Part shown: piece after piece, positions 29,943-41,951 of the stretch
Numbering within the stretch: the stretch's first letter is position 1
Layout: every line of letters begins with the position of its first letter
Assembly (NCBI GenBank): GCA_011947345.1
Contig: JAAVTG010000519.1
Span: forward strand, 62,001-126,000
Length of the DNA stretch: 64,000 bases
Direction of reading: 5' to 3'
Source of the DNA: Phytophthora quininea
Lineage: Eukaryota > Oomycota > Peronosporomycetes > Peronosporales > Peronosporaceae
Notes under the pieces: model-generated
What the model saw: the letters and a program-made list of their open reading frames with translations, nothing else
Told to the model about the DNA's origin: nothing
The model's database searches: none
Made by a program: the position numbers and the translations under genes

Positions 29943-30084
29943 CGAAACAAGGAGCATAAACAAGTGGACTCACTGGTTGGTTTTGTGCGTGCAATCCATT
30001 TGCAGCACTTTTGGAAAAATGTCTGACATCGAACGCATGTGACCACTGCAAACTGAAATGACCCCGGTGTCACCACGCGCACTT

Positions 30085-31204
30085 TCACATACAGGCGACA
30101 CGTTGTGAGCGGACTCCAGGTTGAAATTGAACGATCATCTCTGCAACCGCGTCGTCGTCGGATAACTGCACACCTACGGCAGCACAACCAATAATGCTCA
30201 TAAACACTTGAAAATATACTGCACACGTGCCTTGATTTAGCATCCGTGTAAAAGGTTGCGCACATCGTCCATAGTCACACGATGATTCGAGTTCGCTCGA
30301 ATGTAGTTGTGGATGCTGGGGTGCCGGCTTGGGCTTCGACAGGCAGCTCGATGCCCGGCATGAGAGGAGATCCTTCAGGGACCTGGCGAATACCTGAGTA
30401 GGACCTGTATATGTCTTCACTGGCTTGATGATTATGCCAAAACACCTCGCGCTTGACGCAGATTCCCCAGCTTTCGTCCTTACCCTTCGTAACTTGTGCC
30501 AGCATATGGAAAAGGCACTCCGTGGTGAAGAACTTCTGCGATGTACGCTTACCAAGCGATCTGTCTCGCTCCGGTCATCCATGGGTACAGATTAACTTAC
30601 GCTGAAATGGCCCCATTTCCTTAGGAACGAGAGGGATTACAGCATCAGACAGCCCCTGATATCGAACCTGACTCCGAAGATCCGAGTTGCGGCGATCGAC
30701 GTTGACTGTCTCCTTCACGATGATCTTTTGGTTTGTTGCCTCCATGTACTCCTTCAGGCATTCGTCGGGTGCGGCCCACGAGTCATGACGTCGCTGAAAC
30801 GCCTTTACGCGGAAATGTCCCTCTTTCTCCACATCAGACAATGAGCGCTTTCTCCTTTTTCGAGCGTCCAGGTTTGAAGCCAAGTTTGAACCATGAGGGG
30901 CCTTCACAACCTGAACATGAGACGCCCTCCCTCCCGCATTGTCGTCAGCACTCGTGTCGTCACCACCATCTTCTCCATCTTCTGAGCCTTCACCTCCACT
31001 ACGTTCTCCCTCCTCTTCCACACTCGCGTCGTCTTCCGCGGCTGTGCTGTGCGAGGCGTACTGCTGGGCGACGCGCGAAGCTATTTCTGCCAACTTAGTG
31101 CGGGTGCCAGCGCGTGCTTCGATCGTCCTCCGAACTTCCCTCCATGCACGAGCCAGCTCTGCCATTTGCGCCTTGATAGGCGCCGTCTTCAGAGTATGCG
31201 CCAT
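30085..31204 (-). pseudogene. MULE N-terminal DNA-binding region
   Basis: Starts at MAHTLKTAPIKAQMAELARA (31204), continues through an acidic Ser/Glu/Asp block, a basic RKRRKRSLSD stretch and FQRRHDSWAAPDECLKEY, to CTHGW. Then in shifted frames come FWHNHQASEDIYRSYSGIRQ and a following helix. The C-x-H-G-W..H-N-H series resembles the FAR1/WRKY-GCM1-like zinc module at the front of MULE transposases. Three frames are used, so it is broken as read. Confidence 0.55.
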
Positions 31205-31470
31205 CCCTGAGGTAGCTGGGTCTGTTGCTTCTGTCTGGCCTGCGAGGGCCTGTGAGCTGCCGCATGGCAGAATGTCCGCCTCCACTGGTGGCTGAGAGGA
31301 AAAAGAGATTGTGCCAATAAAATATTTGAATAAATTACAACCTGGGCAATTCCTGGTCGGAAATTTGAAAAATACCTGATGAAAAAACCTGGGATCCAAC
31401 AACGATGCCGATTTATTTTTGCAGGACTATTAACCGAAAAGCTGAAAGCTAAACGGCACCAAGTCTACTC

Positions 31471-32690
31471 ATGGAGACAAGTGCGCGACTCATCGAGGCC
31501 AAATGTGGTGCTGGTGCTCAAGAGCATTGCCGTGCTCGCCGCCGAGGCATAGGCACGACATTATCGCCGATGCCGGAGGAGCAGCTTCTCTGCTGGATCA
31601 ACGATCTGCACCATGAAGGCGTCTATGTGACCGGCTTGATGCTGCGGCTGCATGCGCTTGACATCTACGAGAGTAGTGAAGGAATCCCAGGCGCGTTCAA
31701 GGCCTCATGGTGCTGGCGCAAGCACTTTCTGTGGCGCCACAAGCTCTCCATTCGACGGCGCACACGCACCAACCAAACCACGCCTGAAGACACTGAAGCT
31801 ACTGCGACAGAGTTTACTAGCGCCGGCCATGCCAACATGAAAGAACTCAAGATCACAACTGTCTATAATGCTGACCAAACTGGTTTGAATTCCGTGGTGT
31901 TCATATGAGTACGCTATTCATTGATCTGACACGATGTCGTTAGCTGTAAACTACGAGTACATTCTTGCGAGGGCCATTGACAACCGTGGGGCGAAGGCAA
32001 TCTATGTGCTGGGAAGAGCAAGGAAAGAGTAACTTTGATGCTGATAGGACGAAGCGACGGATTTCGAGCTGAACCCTTCTTGGTCTTTAAGACACGCCCG
32101 TCCTCGGTTGAGGAGACAGCTCAAGACAACAACGTCGAGCGTCATGGGTTCGGCAGAAAACCGTGGTAGAACATGCGGTCGCTTCAAGCGGGGTGCAGAT
32201 CTTCAGTAACCTAGCGGGGTGGTGGAATAGTGAGTCGCCAATCGCGTTCCTCAGCTACAATTTTGGTAGGCATGCTAATATGCACGTGCCGATCCTTTGA
32301 TTTTGGACGATTTCTCCGGACATTGGCGCGAAGACGTACTGATCTTTGCTCGCTTGATCAACGTTGAGCACATGCGTATCCCTCCAGGATACACGTACTC
32401 GTGCCAACCTGCAGACGTCACCTGGAACAAGCCGCTCAAGGATCATCTTCGCAAGAGCTGGGTCAGCTTTCTGCTGGTTCAAGTACGCTCATTCACTGTG
32501 CCTGGGAGCTACAAGATGGCGCCTCCGAAGCGCCAAGATGGCGAGGGATGGATTAAATCGGCTTGGGCAGTGCTGACGACTACGACAATTGTCAACGGAT
32601 TCGTGAGTGCTCGCCTTATTACCCTGATCCTAGGAAAGACATTGAACAGTTCGAAGACGATGAACATAACGTTAATAGATAACACTCGCT
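31471..32690 (+). pseudogene. Pogo/CENP-B-like transposase (DDE_1), broken
   Basis: The first frame (31471-31908) has a CENP-B-type helix-turn-helix (MPEEQLLCWINDLHHEGVYV then WRKHFLWRHKLSIRRR) and ends at the first catalytic Asp in TVYNADQTG. Between 31910 and 32250 only scraps remain. 32297-32620 has LDDFSGHWRED and IPPGYTYSCQPADVTWNKPL, matching the second Asp region and CQPADV motif of DDE_1 endonucleases, and ends in an acidic EQFEDDE tail. Stops and shifts throughout. Confidence 0.75.
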
Positions 32691-33383
32691 TGTATTAACC
32701 GTCTACCGTCTTGACTGCTTCTATTTGTGGGCGTCTCTTCAGTTCATCGGTATCCCTTGGTGTCGTCAATTCTGGTGCGCTGCTTGCTGGCTTGGTCACT
32801 GCTCGAGTTGATTTTTGACAGCCCGTTGTGGGGCCGCTCTACCGTTGAGTTACAGCAGTAGGTCTTGTGTTAATCTGTACAACTCGAAAACACCAGCACT
32901 AGTCGATGATCAGCCACGTAGATAGCTAGAAAAAGGTGAACGCACCATTTCGCATCGGACAGGGCATTATCCATGTAGGCGACAACCTTGCTGGAGCACT
33001 AAGCTCCCCTCAATCGGCTTTCGTCGTCAATCCGACCCTGGCGGCAAAAGTCGATGCTATACCAGCAGCGGCAGAGGTGTAATTTACCATTTGTCTGCAA
33101 AATTTTATCTCGTACTGCGCTCCTGCACTGTCTGTCTACGGCAGGTGCTAGCCAACGCAAGTTGATGTTCATAGAGTAGGAATTAGAACACAGGTTGTAC
33201 GGTATATTAAACGTACAGCTAATAACGTAGCAGTGTTAAAATCTTCTTTGCATTTGTGATAGGTTGTCGATTAAGTGAAGCGTAAAAGTTTCAGCAGCCA
33301 ATTGAACGCAGCGACAGACATTCAATAGGGGTTTCAGTTCTCGGTTTTCTGTGTAAGAAATCTGCTCAAAAAAGTATCCTACC
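32691..33383. other. No gene seen
   Basis: AT-richer sequence between the pogo relic and Harbinger H3. No coding region, hairpin or repeat stands out. Confidence 0.4.
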
Positions 33384-34507
33384 ATGCGGCAAGAAAACGG
33401 TTTCCGTTTGGTAGCTTGTCAGATTTCTCGGCGCGTCGTTGCCGCTAACTGGTCGGACTCCGCCCCCCTCCCCTGCCAGGTATGTAGCGGGCGTGTGGAC
33501 AAAGTCTGGTGCTTATCTAATGTTGGTAGCACAGATCATGCCGGAGTCGCAGCGCTTAAAGTGGCTGCATGCGCTCTCAAGCACGATCTACTGCGAGGCA
33601 CTTCTCGCCGAGCTCGAGGAGTTTGAGGGCGATCATTCAGAGATACTGCGGGGTCCGGTTGAACCGCTACTTGGGCTTGCGCTCTAATATTGCTCGTTCC
33701 GACGCACATCGCTACCTGGTTTTCGATCTACGTGAAGATGAGTTCATGATGTCGCTTCGTGTTACGAAACCTACGCTCGAGTTCGCTCTTCAGCTCATTC
33801 GTGGTGACGTACGCTTTGCTCAGGGAGGCACGAAACCCCAACGGGATGTCGCTGTGCAACTCGCCGTTGCGTTTGAGTGGTTTGGAGCATACGGAAACGG
33901 CAACTTAAATTGGCGGATTGTACAGCACTACGGTGTTGGTGCGGGCACCGTCACTACGTATGTTCGTCGCGTGCGGCAGGCGCTGCTTCGACACTACAGC
34001 GAGTTCGTGAAATGGCCTCCGTCTCGTGAACGTGATATCACGTCTGCGTATCATCGAGAGCGCTTCGGACTCCCGGAGTGATTGGTATGGTGGATGGTAC
34101 ACATATCTGCTTGGACCAAAAGCCCCACATTGATGGTGTACTGCATTTCAATCGCAAGTCTCACTACTCTATTAATATCCAAGTGGTGTGCAACGAGGAC
34201 CAGAGGCTTCTCATGATTTAAACAGGCTAGCCGGGTTCTTGCGCAGACTCAACCATTTTTTCAAAAATCACCGGCGCTGCAGCATCCAAGCAGGTATTTC
34301 ACTGGGGACCAATATTTGTTCGGAGACTCAGGCTACGCTGTCTCACAGTTTGTCATCACCCCGTACAAAAAGGCAGCATTGCTCAAACCTGACAACACGA
34401 TCTTTAACGAAGTTCACTGTAGCGCTCGCGTTGTAGTCGAGAATACAATAGGGAGATGGAAGAATCGCTGGATGTCTCTCAAATGCATACAGCAACGAGA
34501 ACTTTAG
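33384..34507 (+). pseudogene. Harbinger-type transposase H3 (DDE_Tnp_4), degraded
   Basis: The N-terminal half at 33570-34081 has DEFMMSLRVTKPTLEFALQL and QRDVAVQLAVAFEWFGAYGN, then GVGAGTVTTYVRRV, the helix-turn-helix-like part. GMVDGTHICLDQKP at 34085 gives the first Asp (next to a frame break after 34081), GDSGYAVSQFVITPY at 34318 the second Asp and VVVENTIGRWKNRW at 34430 the Glu. Frames change near 33640, 34081 and 34220. No terminal repeats located and no partner gene seen. Confidence 0.75.
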
Positions 34508-36775
34508 TCAATTATCAATTAAGCCTCACGAATGAAGCCACCAGACCCTTTATATTTTTAGGCACCGCTTTCACGGAGCTGGTAGAAAATATTTAGACTC
34601 ACATTAAACTCGTTATACTGATGCCCTCAAAAATAAGGTTGCTGAGCTCTTCAAAAACTAAAAAGAGTCTGTACTACTATCAAGACATACCTTACCAACA
34701 TCAGCGATAAAATATCCGGGACGAATGGTTTAGGTCATGAGGTGGGTGTATCATTGCAGGACAATTAAAAACACTGCAAACGCTAAAGAGGTAAAAGCAA
34801 AGCAAAGGCTCGCGCTCTGGGCGCACGAAATGTACTGGCATTAAAAAAGCATTCCCGGAGTGGGCTTGGAACCTATTTGAAGAGGGTATTTCAGTCATTT
34901 CAGTGATGCTGCAATTTAAGGCTATTGAGGTCAGTAACGGCTAATCAAGCTAGGAATTATTGATAGTATTGTCGGCTAAACCAGTGTGACGTGCGATTTA
35001 GACTAAGACAAATGCATCATCGAAGAGGCCATTGTTTTAAAGTAGCAGTAAAACGGTCATTTTTCGTTATCACGCAGTACCGTAAGTGAAAGTCGTTACA
35101 AGCTTAATAGAGCGGCCGGCTTAATCTCCGTTCATGTGAGGTGTATCTCATAACTAAATGATATTCAGTAGCTAGCAATTTATTTCACTGATTTTTGCTG
35201 AGAAATTCAGAGATTCATCGAGAAGAAGAAAAGTTTCTAGTCTAGGTCAGCATTTTTCGAGGTTCACTTGAGCAGAGATCGACAAAGCCGAAAACGCCTA
35301 GTCGTTGCTCTTCCCATGCGTAGAAAAGCCATTGATACGAGCTGTACGGTTTGACCCAGACGCGTGCTCAGACACAAATGTTCTCGGAGACTACAAGTTC
35401 ACGTGTTCTTAGTTCAGCAGCTTGTCTTGCTAATGAATACTTTTACGTATTCATCACAAGTACTGGTGTTCTAGTAATGCTGTGCTACCGATACTATACC
35501 CTGGGAAGTATCCGAAAACAGTTCCGCCGCTCAAACTGCTTGTGTGCAGTCGAATCGTTACGGACTTGTGTAGGTATCATCGAATGCACCAGATATTATT
35601 ATTTTAATCGTATTCTGTGTTGTTTGATCGACTGGTTCTTAGGTGAGGTGGCAAGATATGCATTCCTTCAACGACCACATCTACACAAAAACCACGACAA
35701 TTACAAGCCGTCACTAACGAGACAAACGAGGTCGTCGATTGAGTTTTCATATTAATGACGGCACCAAAGGTTTATTCGCGGGCGCATGGTACAAACCGAA
35801 TTCAACATCACGCTCCATAGATCTCTTATAAGTGACGGTAAATCTGATACGATCAGTAGTAATATCTTGCTCGAACTTTGTTTGCCACTGTTGCACTTAT
35901 CTGAAAATCCTCGAAGAAAAGAAAGCTCGAACACATACAGAAAGTTTCAATCCGTACCTTGAATATTAGTTGACTATGAAGTGCTTCCTCACGCTATTAA
36001 ATTTGTATTCTGCCACGTCAGGCAATCTCGGTAGCAAGTAGAAGGATTTGTATAGATTCATAGCCTGCGCAGGTCAAATTTGGGTCAACACGTCGTTGGG
36101 GTCAAAATCGATCAAACTTAACGATTAATTTTTTCAAAAATAGTGGCTTCGAATATGAGAGGATATGTCTGATTGCGACGTTCTGTCATGACACATTTTC
36201 CTGAACTGGAGAGACATTGCACCTACATCAATGCTTTGAGCAGAAAACCAAGATCTTCCTACTCCGTTTGTATTACGAGTTGCTGGCGTTTTCGATCTTG
36301 AAGCTATGTATAGTAGTCACGATCTTCACCTTACTTAATGCCCAGTGTCGTCTGTCTTCTTGGCAACTCGAACTGATGGAGCTGTTCTATTTCGTCGACT
36401 GCCATCTCGGATCTTGTACCACTTTGGTTATCTCTGAATCGAGATTCGGTTTGTGGACGATGTTTGTGTCTTAAACAAGATGAAGCTGGGTTCTGGGTAG
36501 TCTTCTAATAATTTCTTCACGGATCCAACTGACGGAGATGCCTATTGGTTTTACTTCTAATCATTACCGAATAGAGATTCTTCAAAGTAAGGGGTAGATT
36601 GCGTATAAGTTGTAAGTCAGACGAACGTGGCATCTCAAGCTCAGAGATTTGTGGTAAGCTTTAGAGGCAAGCTACATCACAGGTGATACGTCTAGAAGGT
36701 CTGCTGTTGCTTTGTCGGCCGCGCAGTTGTCACTGATGAGGACAACAATGTCGACGATCGTTGGAGAGTGCACCT
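34508..36775. other. No gene seen (about 2.3 kb)
   Basis: AT-rich, stop-dense sequence. The longest plus frame (35351-35755, 134 aa) has no recognisable domain, no upstream signal and odd composition, and is probably chance. Probably old, decayed mobile DNA. Confidence 0.4.
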
Positions 36776-37096
36776 TCAGGATCTACACGAGAAGTTCTCT
36801 ACGTGCTTGAACACAGCAAAGACGGCAATATAATGCGTATTGCCGACCTTCCAGCCATCAAACATATTGGCAAACCGCTTTGGAAGGCTGGCGGCTATCA
36901 AATCTTTGACTAGTGGGGTCAACGTCTGGATGCAGATAGTGATTGATCGGATGGAAGCGTGATTGGCAGATTTCATCAAAGAGAGCTTGCGTTTAAACTC
37001 GTTGTCTACGTTAGAATAGGACATATCCCTCATTACCACCCACCTGAGCGATTTGTAGAGCACCAGCTCACGTTCGCTGACGAAAATTACCACCAC
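36776..37096 (-). pseudogene. hAT-like transposase fragment
   Basis: Reads RWVVMRDMSYSNVDNEFKRK, then LTPLVKDLIAASLPKRFANM, FDGWKVGNTHYIAVFAVF. The series 'P.S.V.N..F..L' and 'LP..F..MFDGW..G..HY.AVFA.F' matches the front of the hAT catalytic domain, with Asp in FDGW. No other hAT part (such as the dimerisation domain) is found nearby, so this is an isolated remnant. Confidence 0.55.
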
Positions 37097-38236
37097 AAAC
37101 CTCAGCTTATTCTTATGCTACTTGACCGCAGCGACAAACTTGTCTAGGTAGTCGTTTCCGATACATGACAGCAAGTATCTACAGTGATTCGTGTAGCCTG
37201 TATTCAGACTCTAGACAGGCTTCTTGTTACACTTCTTGCATGAGTAGAGCGCAGGCTTTTTCATAGTAAAACTTGATGACGTCGGGTATATAAGTCAGGT
37301 CCACTTTGGTTTTGCTGAAAGCCACGAAGAGTCGAGTAGCGGAGCGAGGCAAACGGTGGGTGTGGTTGCTACCGAAGCAAAAATGAAGCCATTATCTTGC
37401 TAAAAACTACAACCTCATCCTCGACAATCTCTTTGTTGATCTCTCCTAAAGTATATGTACCAAAGCGACCTCGTACCAGAGATAGCACCAGAGCGGATCG
37501 CGATCTTATAAGAAGTGTATTATTGGAGCGTTGATGGAATTTTTTGAGCCCTGATTGGCTTTGGTTAAACGAAGCTGAGGCGGGCACGGATGAGAACCTC
37601 AGACTCCTTACAGAAAGCGGTATCAGTACCCTCCTTTTACAGCGGCCAGATGTCTACTGGTGCTTGATGGTGAATAGTATTTTATGGTAATTAAACTTGC
37701 GGCCACAGTCAACTCGCTTCGTATTGCTGTCCTTTTCACAACCGCTGCGTTGTTGTCTCTGAACACTCGCAGATTCTATCCACCCACCCGTGCTGAATTA
37801 GCTGCTATCCTCGCGTTTGCTTCCTACTAGCGAGCGTCGGCTGTGGACTTCGCTGGATATCACAGAAAAGGTTCTTTTAAGGGGCTACTGATTGTCGATC
37901 ATTTGCCGCCCTTCTGTCGCTTTGGTCGAGAGACACAAGGGAGAGGTAGCAGCTACAAACCCTGCCGTCGCTAGGAACAGCGAGTGTAACTTGACCGCGA
38001 AGAAGCAAAACTCGCGCGCCGCTTTCGAAGAGTGCGCCCAAGTAGTGATTTAGCTAGTTATTGGTGCATCTGTCATGAACGCGTGTCGTGCAGTGGCGCG
38101 CGATACAAATAAATATGGTTGTTCCCTTTTGTTTGCTACTGCGTTTTCTTGATCTCCACTCGGTTACCACTATTCCACTCAACATCTCCCTCTGGGCCTT
38201 GTAAACTTTCGATGAAACGGTATATACTATCGGAAA
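37097..38236. other. No gene seen
   Basis: No recognisable coding region. Short frames only; likely decayed mobile or neutral DNA. Confidence 0.4.
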
Positions 38237-38885
38237 CTATTGAATTCGCACCGGAAGTGATCGAGGCACGCCCTTGACGCAACCCGGTAGCCATATATTA
38301 CAGGGGTTGTACGCTTGAAATTCAAAAAGAGGAAATAAATCTGTATCACCCGATCCTTTCATTGCAGAGGCCGCCAGACCACGGGCGATTCGGACGGTTA
38401 GCTCTGGGGGCGGGGGCGGGGGAGGGGGAGCAACACTTGGAATTTTCACAGTCATGCCAGCATTGACATCGTGCATTAGGCGAAATGTAGCCCTAGGATG
38501 GTACACGATTGCTTCCAGGCGCCCCAAAGTGCCATTAGCGACTAGTTTTTTCTGCACGTACATTCTGAATTACTTGTATTGGCGTCCTAGCAACGAGATC
38601 TAGGTACAGCACCATTCTGCCGAATTTCGTGTTGGGAAGTGACGTCACCATTTAAATCTGTGTGTGATTTAGAGTCGCCAGCACTCCTCTAAAGTTCGCG
38701 ACAACTCGCACAGGATATTCGCCATCGGGGAGCTTTCTAGACGCCATGAAAATAAATAAATTATTGATGAACGTCTTGTGGAATTGTCGGGGATCACAAA
38801 CGTGATACATAGAGGAGGAATTGTCAAGAGTATCTTCAGTTGTGACGACACGAGAATTGATAAGGCTAAAAAGTCGGGAGTTCAC
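38237..38885 (-). pseudogene. Helicase C-terminal fragment (Pif1/Helitron-like)
   Basis: Two minus-strand frames. 38885-38652 reads a Met-rich start, then MYHVCDPRQFHKTFINNLF and RKLPDGEYPVRVVANFRG. 38563-38237 reads MYVQKKLVANGTLGRLEAIV, then NAGMTVKIPS, a proline run and a final LPVRIQ. The 'L.NGT.G....I' step is typical of domain 2 of Pif1-like helicases. No N-terminal ATPase motifs remain. A Helitron or Pif1-family source is possible. Confidence 0.45.
38406..38428 (+). repeat. Perfect G-quadruplex motif
   Basis: Four runs of five G separated by single C, C and A bases. On the minus strand it encodes a proline run within the helicase fragment. Short single-base loops favour a stable quadruplex on the plus strand. 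Confidence 0.85.
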
Positions 38886-38933
38886 ATTCCTAGTTTAGTT
38901 TGCTGGCAATCGTGTCCCCACTCGGGATCCTTG

Positions 38934-39818
38934 TGTGGTGAAGCACTTTCCCAGAATTCCGGATCGGCGAGTGGGAAGCCAGAATGGAGGGATCCATACT
39001 GGATCCAAGAGGTCCATAGTGGATCCTACTGATCCGTTCTGGATTCATTTAAAGTTGGAGTGATCCAGGGTCCCCGAGCCTACATCTCTATGTGGGGCGC
39101 CCTAGCAATGGATCCTGCACGATACAAGTCCGAGGAGCAAGGAAATTCAGTGTCACGATATAGATCCGGCAGTATGATAGACTTTAAAATGGGATCCAAC
39201 TATAATTTGGTTAATACAGAGTCAAATTTACCTTGTACACCACAAATGCCCTTCTAAGCGTCTAAAACCACGGGAATTACGTTAGCCCAGTCAAGACGCG
39301 CCAGGAACGGCACGGCTTCAGCAACGCTCAGGAGATCTGGATAGTATATTGGCCAGATCTACCCGCAACCCAGATCCATAGGTACCAAATGGGGATACAA
39401 GGTTAACTGGAGTTACTACTTGGTCAGGACAACCGATCGACCCTCAGCCCCCACGACCACGCTATTGGAAGCGTTCAAGTACGGAAAAATACCGCCAACA
39501 TATCCCTCAAGGTAACCCCACCTGAATCCAAGATCCAGGCCCCAGATCTAAGTAGATCCAAGCGATTACTGGTCTGGCAAATATTCAAGGACGCAGAGTG
39601 AAGATTCCCGCGCTGCTCCTAACCTCCCACGTCCCGCCAAGACGTTCGATCTTGATAGATCAAGCATCCTCGAAGCACCCAAAGAGCAGATCCAGCCCGC
39701 CGACGGGTACACAAGGTGAGCGCAATTTCAGCATCCTCACGGATATCGGAGTACCCCCTTCCGTTAGTCGGTGTCTGGGCGCAGTGGAAGCGGATTTTGA
39801 TAAATCCCGCTACACCAA
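38934..39818 (+). repeat. LTR of element A
   Basis: Begins TGTGGTGAAGCACTTTCC, as does the copy at 57455, and ends CTACACCA before TGATACGCGTG. The intact element B has TGGTGCGCGTG at the same place, consistent with a primer-binding site starting TGG. It shares long blocks with the solo LTRs at 7.8-10.9 kb and 57.5-58.3 kb. Confidence 0.7.
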
Positions 39819-40128
39819 TGATACGCGTGCCCGGATCTTTGGGTGACTCGGGATTTCACCGTGAGTCCCCAGAAGATGCAAAGATCAAGATAGAACCGGG
39901 AGAACAAGTGTTGTCGCAACCTGGATTGACGACGACACCGCTGAATGAAACATGATCCACGGATCAGCAGATCCCTGGAGGAGCTCTGCTGACGGAAAAA
40001 GAAAGACCAAGACCCGGATCTGGAAGAAACCTCAAGTTTCTCCCCAGGTCCCTCCAAAGAACCTAGCGGATCTCGATACGCATCGAGATTTGCCGACAAG
40101 GTCAACCTGACCCAACGTCACTCACAGC

Positions 40129-40579
40129 CCAACCAACGTTTGGATTCACCGCGAAGAAGAAGGAAATCAAATCGACACGCAAGAAACTGAAGGCTCCGGA
40201 GTCGGAGACCATAGATCAAAGTGGACCGACTGGGATCTGGACGGAAGACTTGCTGGAACGAGCGTATCACCAGAGGGAGTTGAACAAATTCCTGCTTCTG
40301 GATCGAGTCATGCGGATCGTTCAACCGAAGCAGATCGGAGTTCTAAGAGGTCCTGTGACCGCTCCCCAAGTCGTATCCAACAAGTTGGTGATGGCGAAGG
40401 GCCTCCTTCAACTGCTGAAGGAAGCTAATGTAGCGAAGGCGGTGAGTCCTTTTGTTGCCCAGGGTGTACAGTCGGCTGCCGGAAGGGGTCTTGAACGCGG
40501 AGTGCAAGACCTCAGACAGGGTCGCTCCCAGGAAAACTCGCGAGAGCTCCTCCGGGATGGCGTGTGGTCCTTGAGCTGA
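40129..40579 (+). pseudogene. Element A ORF1 (conserved with element B)
   Basis: Reads TAKKKEIKSTRKKLKAPESE, then EDLLERAYHQRELNKFLLLD, IVQPKQIGVLRGP and SNKLVMAKGLLQLL. Element B has the same order: ESLEQAFRERQLHEFLRQD, ILKPQQIGALIIP, ADKLLWAKYLLQ. Conservation between two diverged copies supports a real protein. The family is not recognised; it probably forms the front of gag or a separate accessory protein. Confidence 0.5.
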
Positions 40580-41950
40580 ATCCCTTGAGGATCGTTTATC
40601 TTCGGTTTGGTCCGCTTGCACTATCCAGGTAACCTTGTCTTAATAATGTCTGTGGTTCTTGAGCGTCGTGTGTCGATGCGTGTCGGTCCTTGGGCCCTTG
40701 CTCTTCGTTTGGACTGGTAGATCGACGACCGGGAAGAGGAGGAACAGGAAAATAACCAACAATATAAGAGTCCTCGACGCAACTTGGACACGCAGGGGTT
40801 CATTATTCTTTACTATACCCAGGAACCAAGGGCAGAAGCACCAAGCACAGATGAGCGGTTGGTCCCGAGCACTAGTGGGTTCAGTTGGATCCAGCCTTGC
40901 GAGGTTGCGATCCGTTTGAGTTTCCGTCTTCACGCCGCTTGATCCTTGTTGATCATGCTGTAGGTCTCCAACAACGCTGCACCCGACGGGCCGAGTGACA
41001 TACGTCGTGGTGGCGTCGAACTGTCGGATCCCATCTCAGACGTCGCTGATGCGTAGGCTGAAAATGAAGTACGATACTACGGCGCGTTGACCCGCAGGGA
41101 ACCGGTCAGAGCCACCTTAGAAAGGGCCTTTCCGACCAGGATCTTCAATTTGTCGAATAGATCTAACGTTGATTGTTAGATCACGGCTTGATCTTGATCG
41201 AATAGGTCATCGGCGTCGAAGAATCCCGCGATTAGATTTGTGTGAAGATGCAACTCATTGTTTTGGAGCTCAGCGACACTTCTGGAACTGCGCTAGCTGA
41301 AGAGCCAAGAACATGGGCGGTGATTGGTTGCAACACCAGTATCATGTAATTTGATTGGACCAAAAGCGGATACTGATGCCAGGACGGAGTGTACCAGGAA
41401 CTTGGTACCATTTTGGAGCCAGACTGCGATCTTTGTCGAAGAGCCATGTCCTGCGAAGGGTCGCTGAGTTTGCAAGATAAGGGTGAAGTTACTCGATGAG
41501 GGGTCTATACTCAGTTCAAGACTAATTAGGGTGTAGCCAACTTTTAGCCAAAAACATAAACATAAACGAGAGTTCAATTTGCCTCTAAGCCCTCAAGCGT
41601 CTTTCGGGCCAAGCTTCCAGGCCTTCGCGCGAGGAGCCCCGCGGACGAGAGCAAGGAGGTCTTCGTCGGGACTCTCGCCTGTTTCAAGTCAAGTTAGGCG
41701 AGGGATCCTGGGGCGCCCGCGCGCCTCGGGTGAACGAGCCTATTCCATATCCCAGTTGGCTCGCTCGCCTCGCGGCGGCGTTCCATTTCATACTCCTAGG
41801 TGTTGGACGGTTCAAGGTCCCGTCCCAAGACACTCCTCGGCCCAATACCTGTGTGAAGCGCCTACGACTGCGCCTGAACTCGAAAAGTCCTCTGCCTTAG
41901 AGGCTGGTGCGCGTGTAAAACGTCTGAGCGCCCGGGGCCCTGCCCAGCAC
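40580..41950. other. Spacer inside element A
   Basis: Element B has little or nothing at the corresponding place. No domain recognised. The GC-rich frame at 41579-41956 is low-complexity Arg/Ser/Pro. May be a leader or a decayed insertion. Confidence 0.35.
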
Positions 41951-41951
41951 G

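Larger units (their letters stand above)
27525..31204 (-). mobile_element. MULE (Mutator-like) transposon carrying a Ulp1-type protease
   Basis: One minus-strand series: a DNA-binding N-terminus (31204-30085), MULE transposase (29.95-29.43 kb), SWIM zinc finger (29.2-29.1 kb), an unassigned acidic protein part (28847-27951) and a C48/Ulp1-like peptidase end (27800-27525). Plant KI-MULEs also combine Mutator transposase with Ulp1-like peptidases. Terminal inverted repeats and a 9-bp duplication could not be identified, so element ends are approximate. Frames are broken at several points. Confidence 0.7.

Noticed and set aside
35351..35755. 134-aa plus-strand frame as a possible membrane or secreted protein
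   Set aside because: Hydrophobic patches only, no signal peptide at the start, no homologous motif, and it lies in stop-dense AT-rich sequence.
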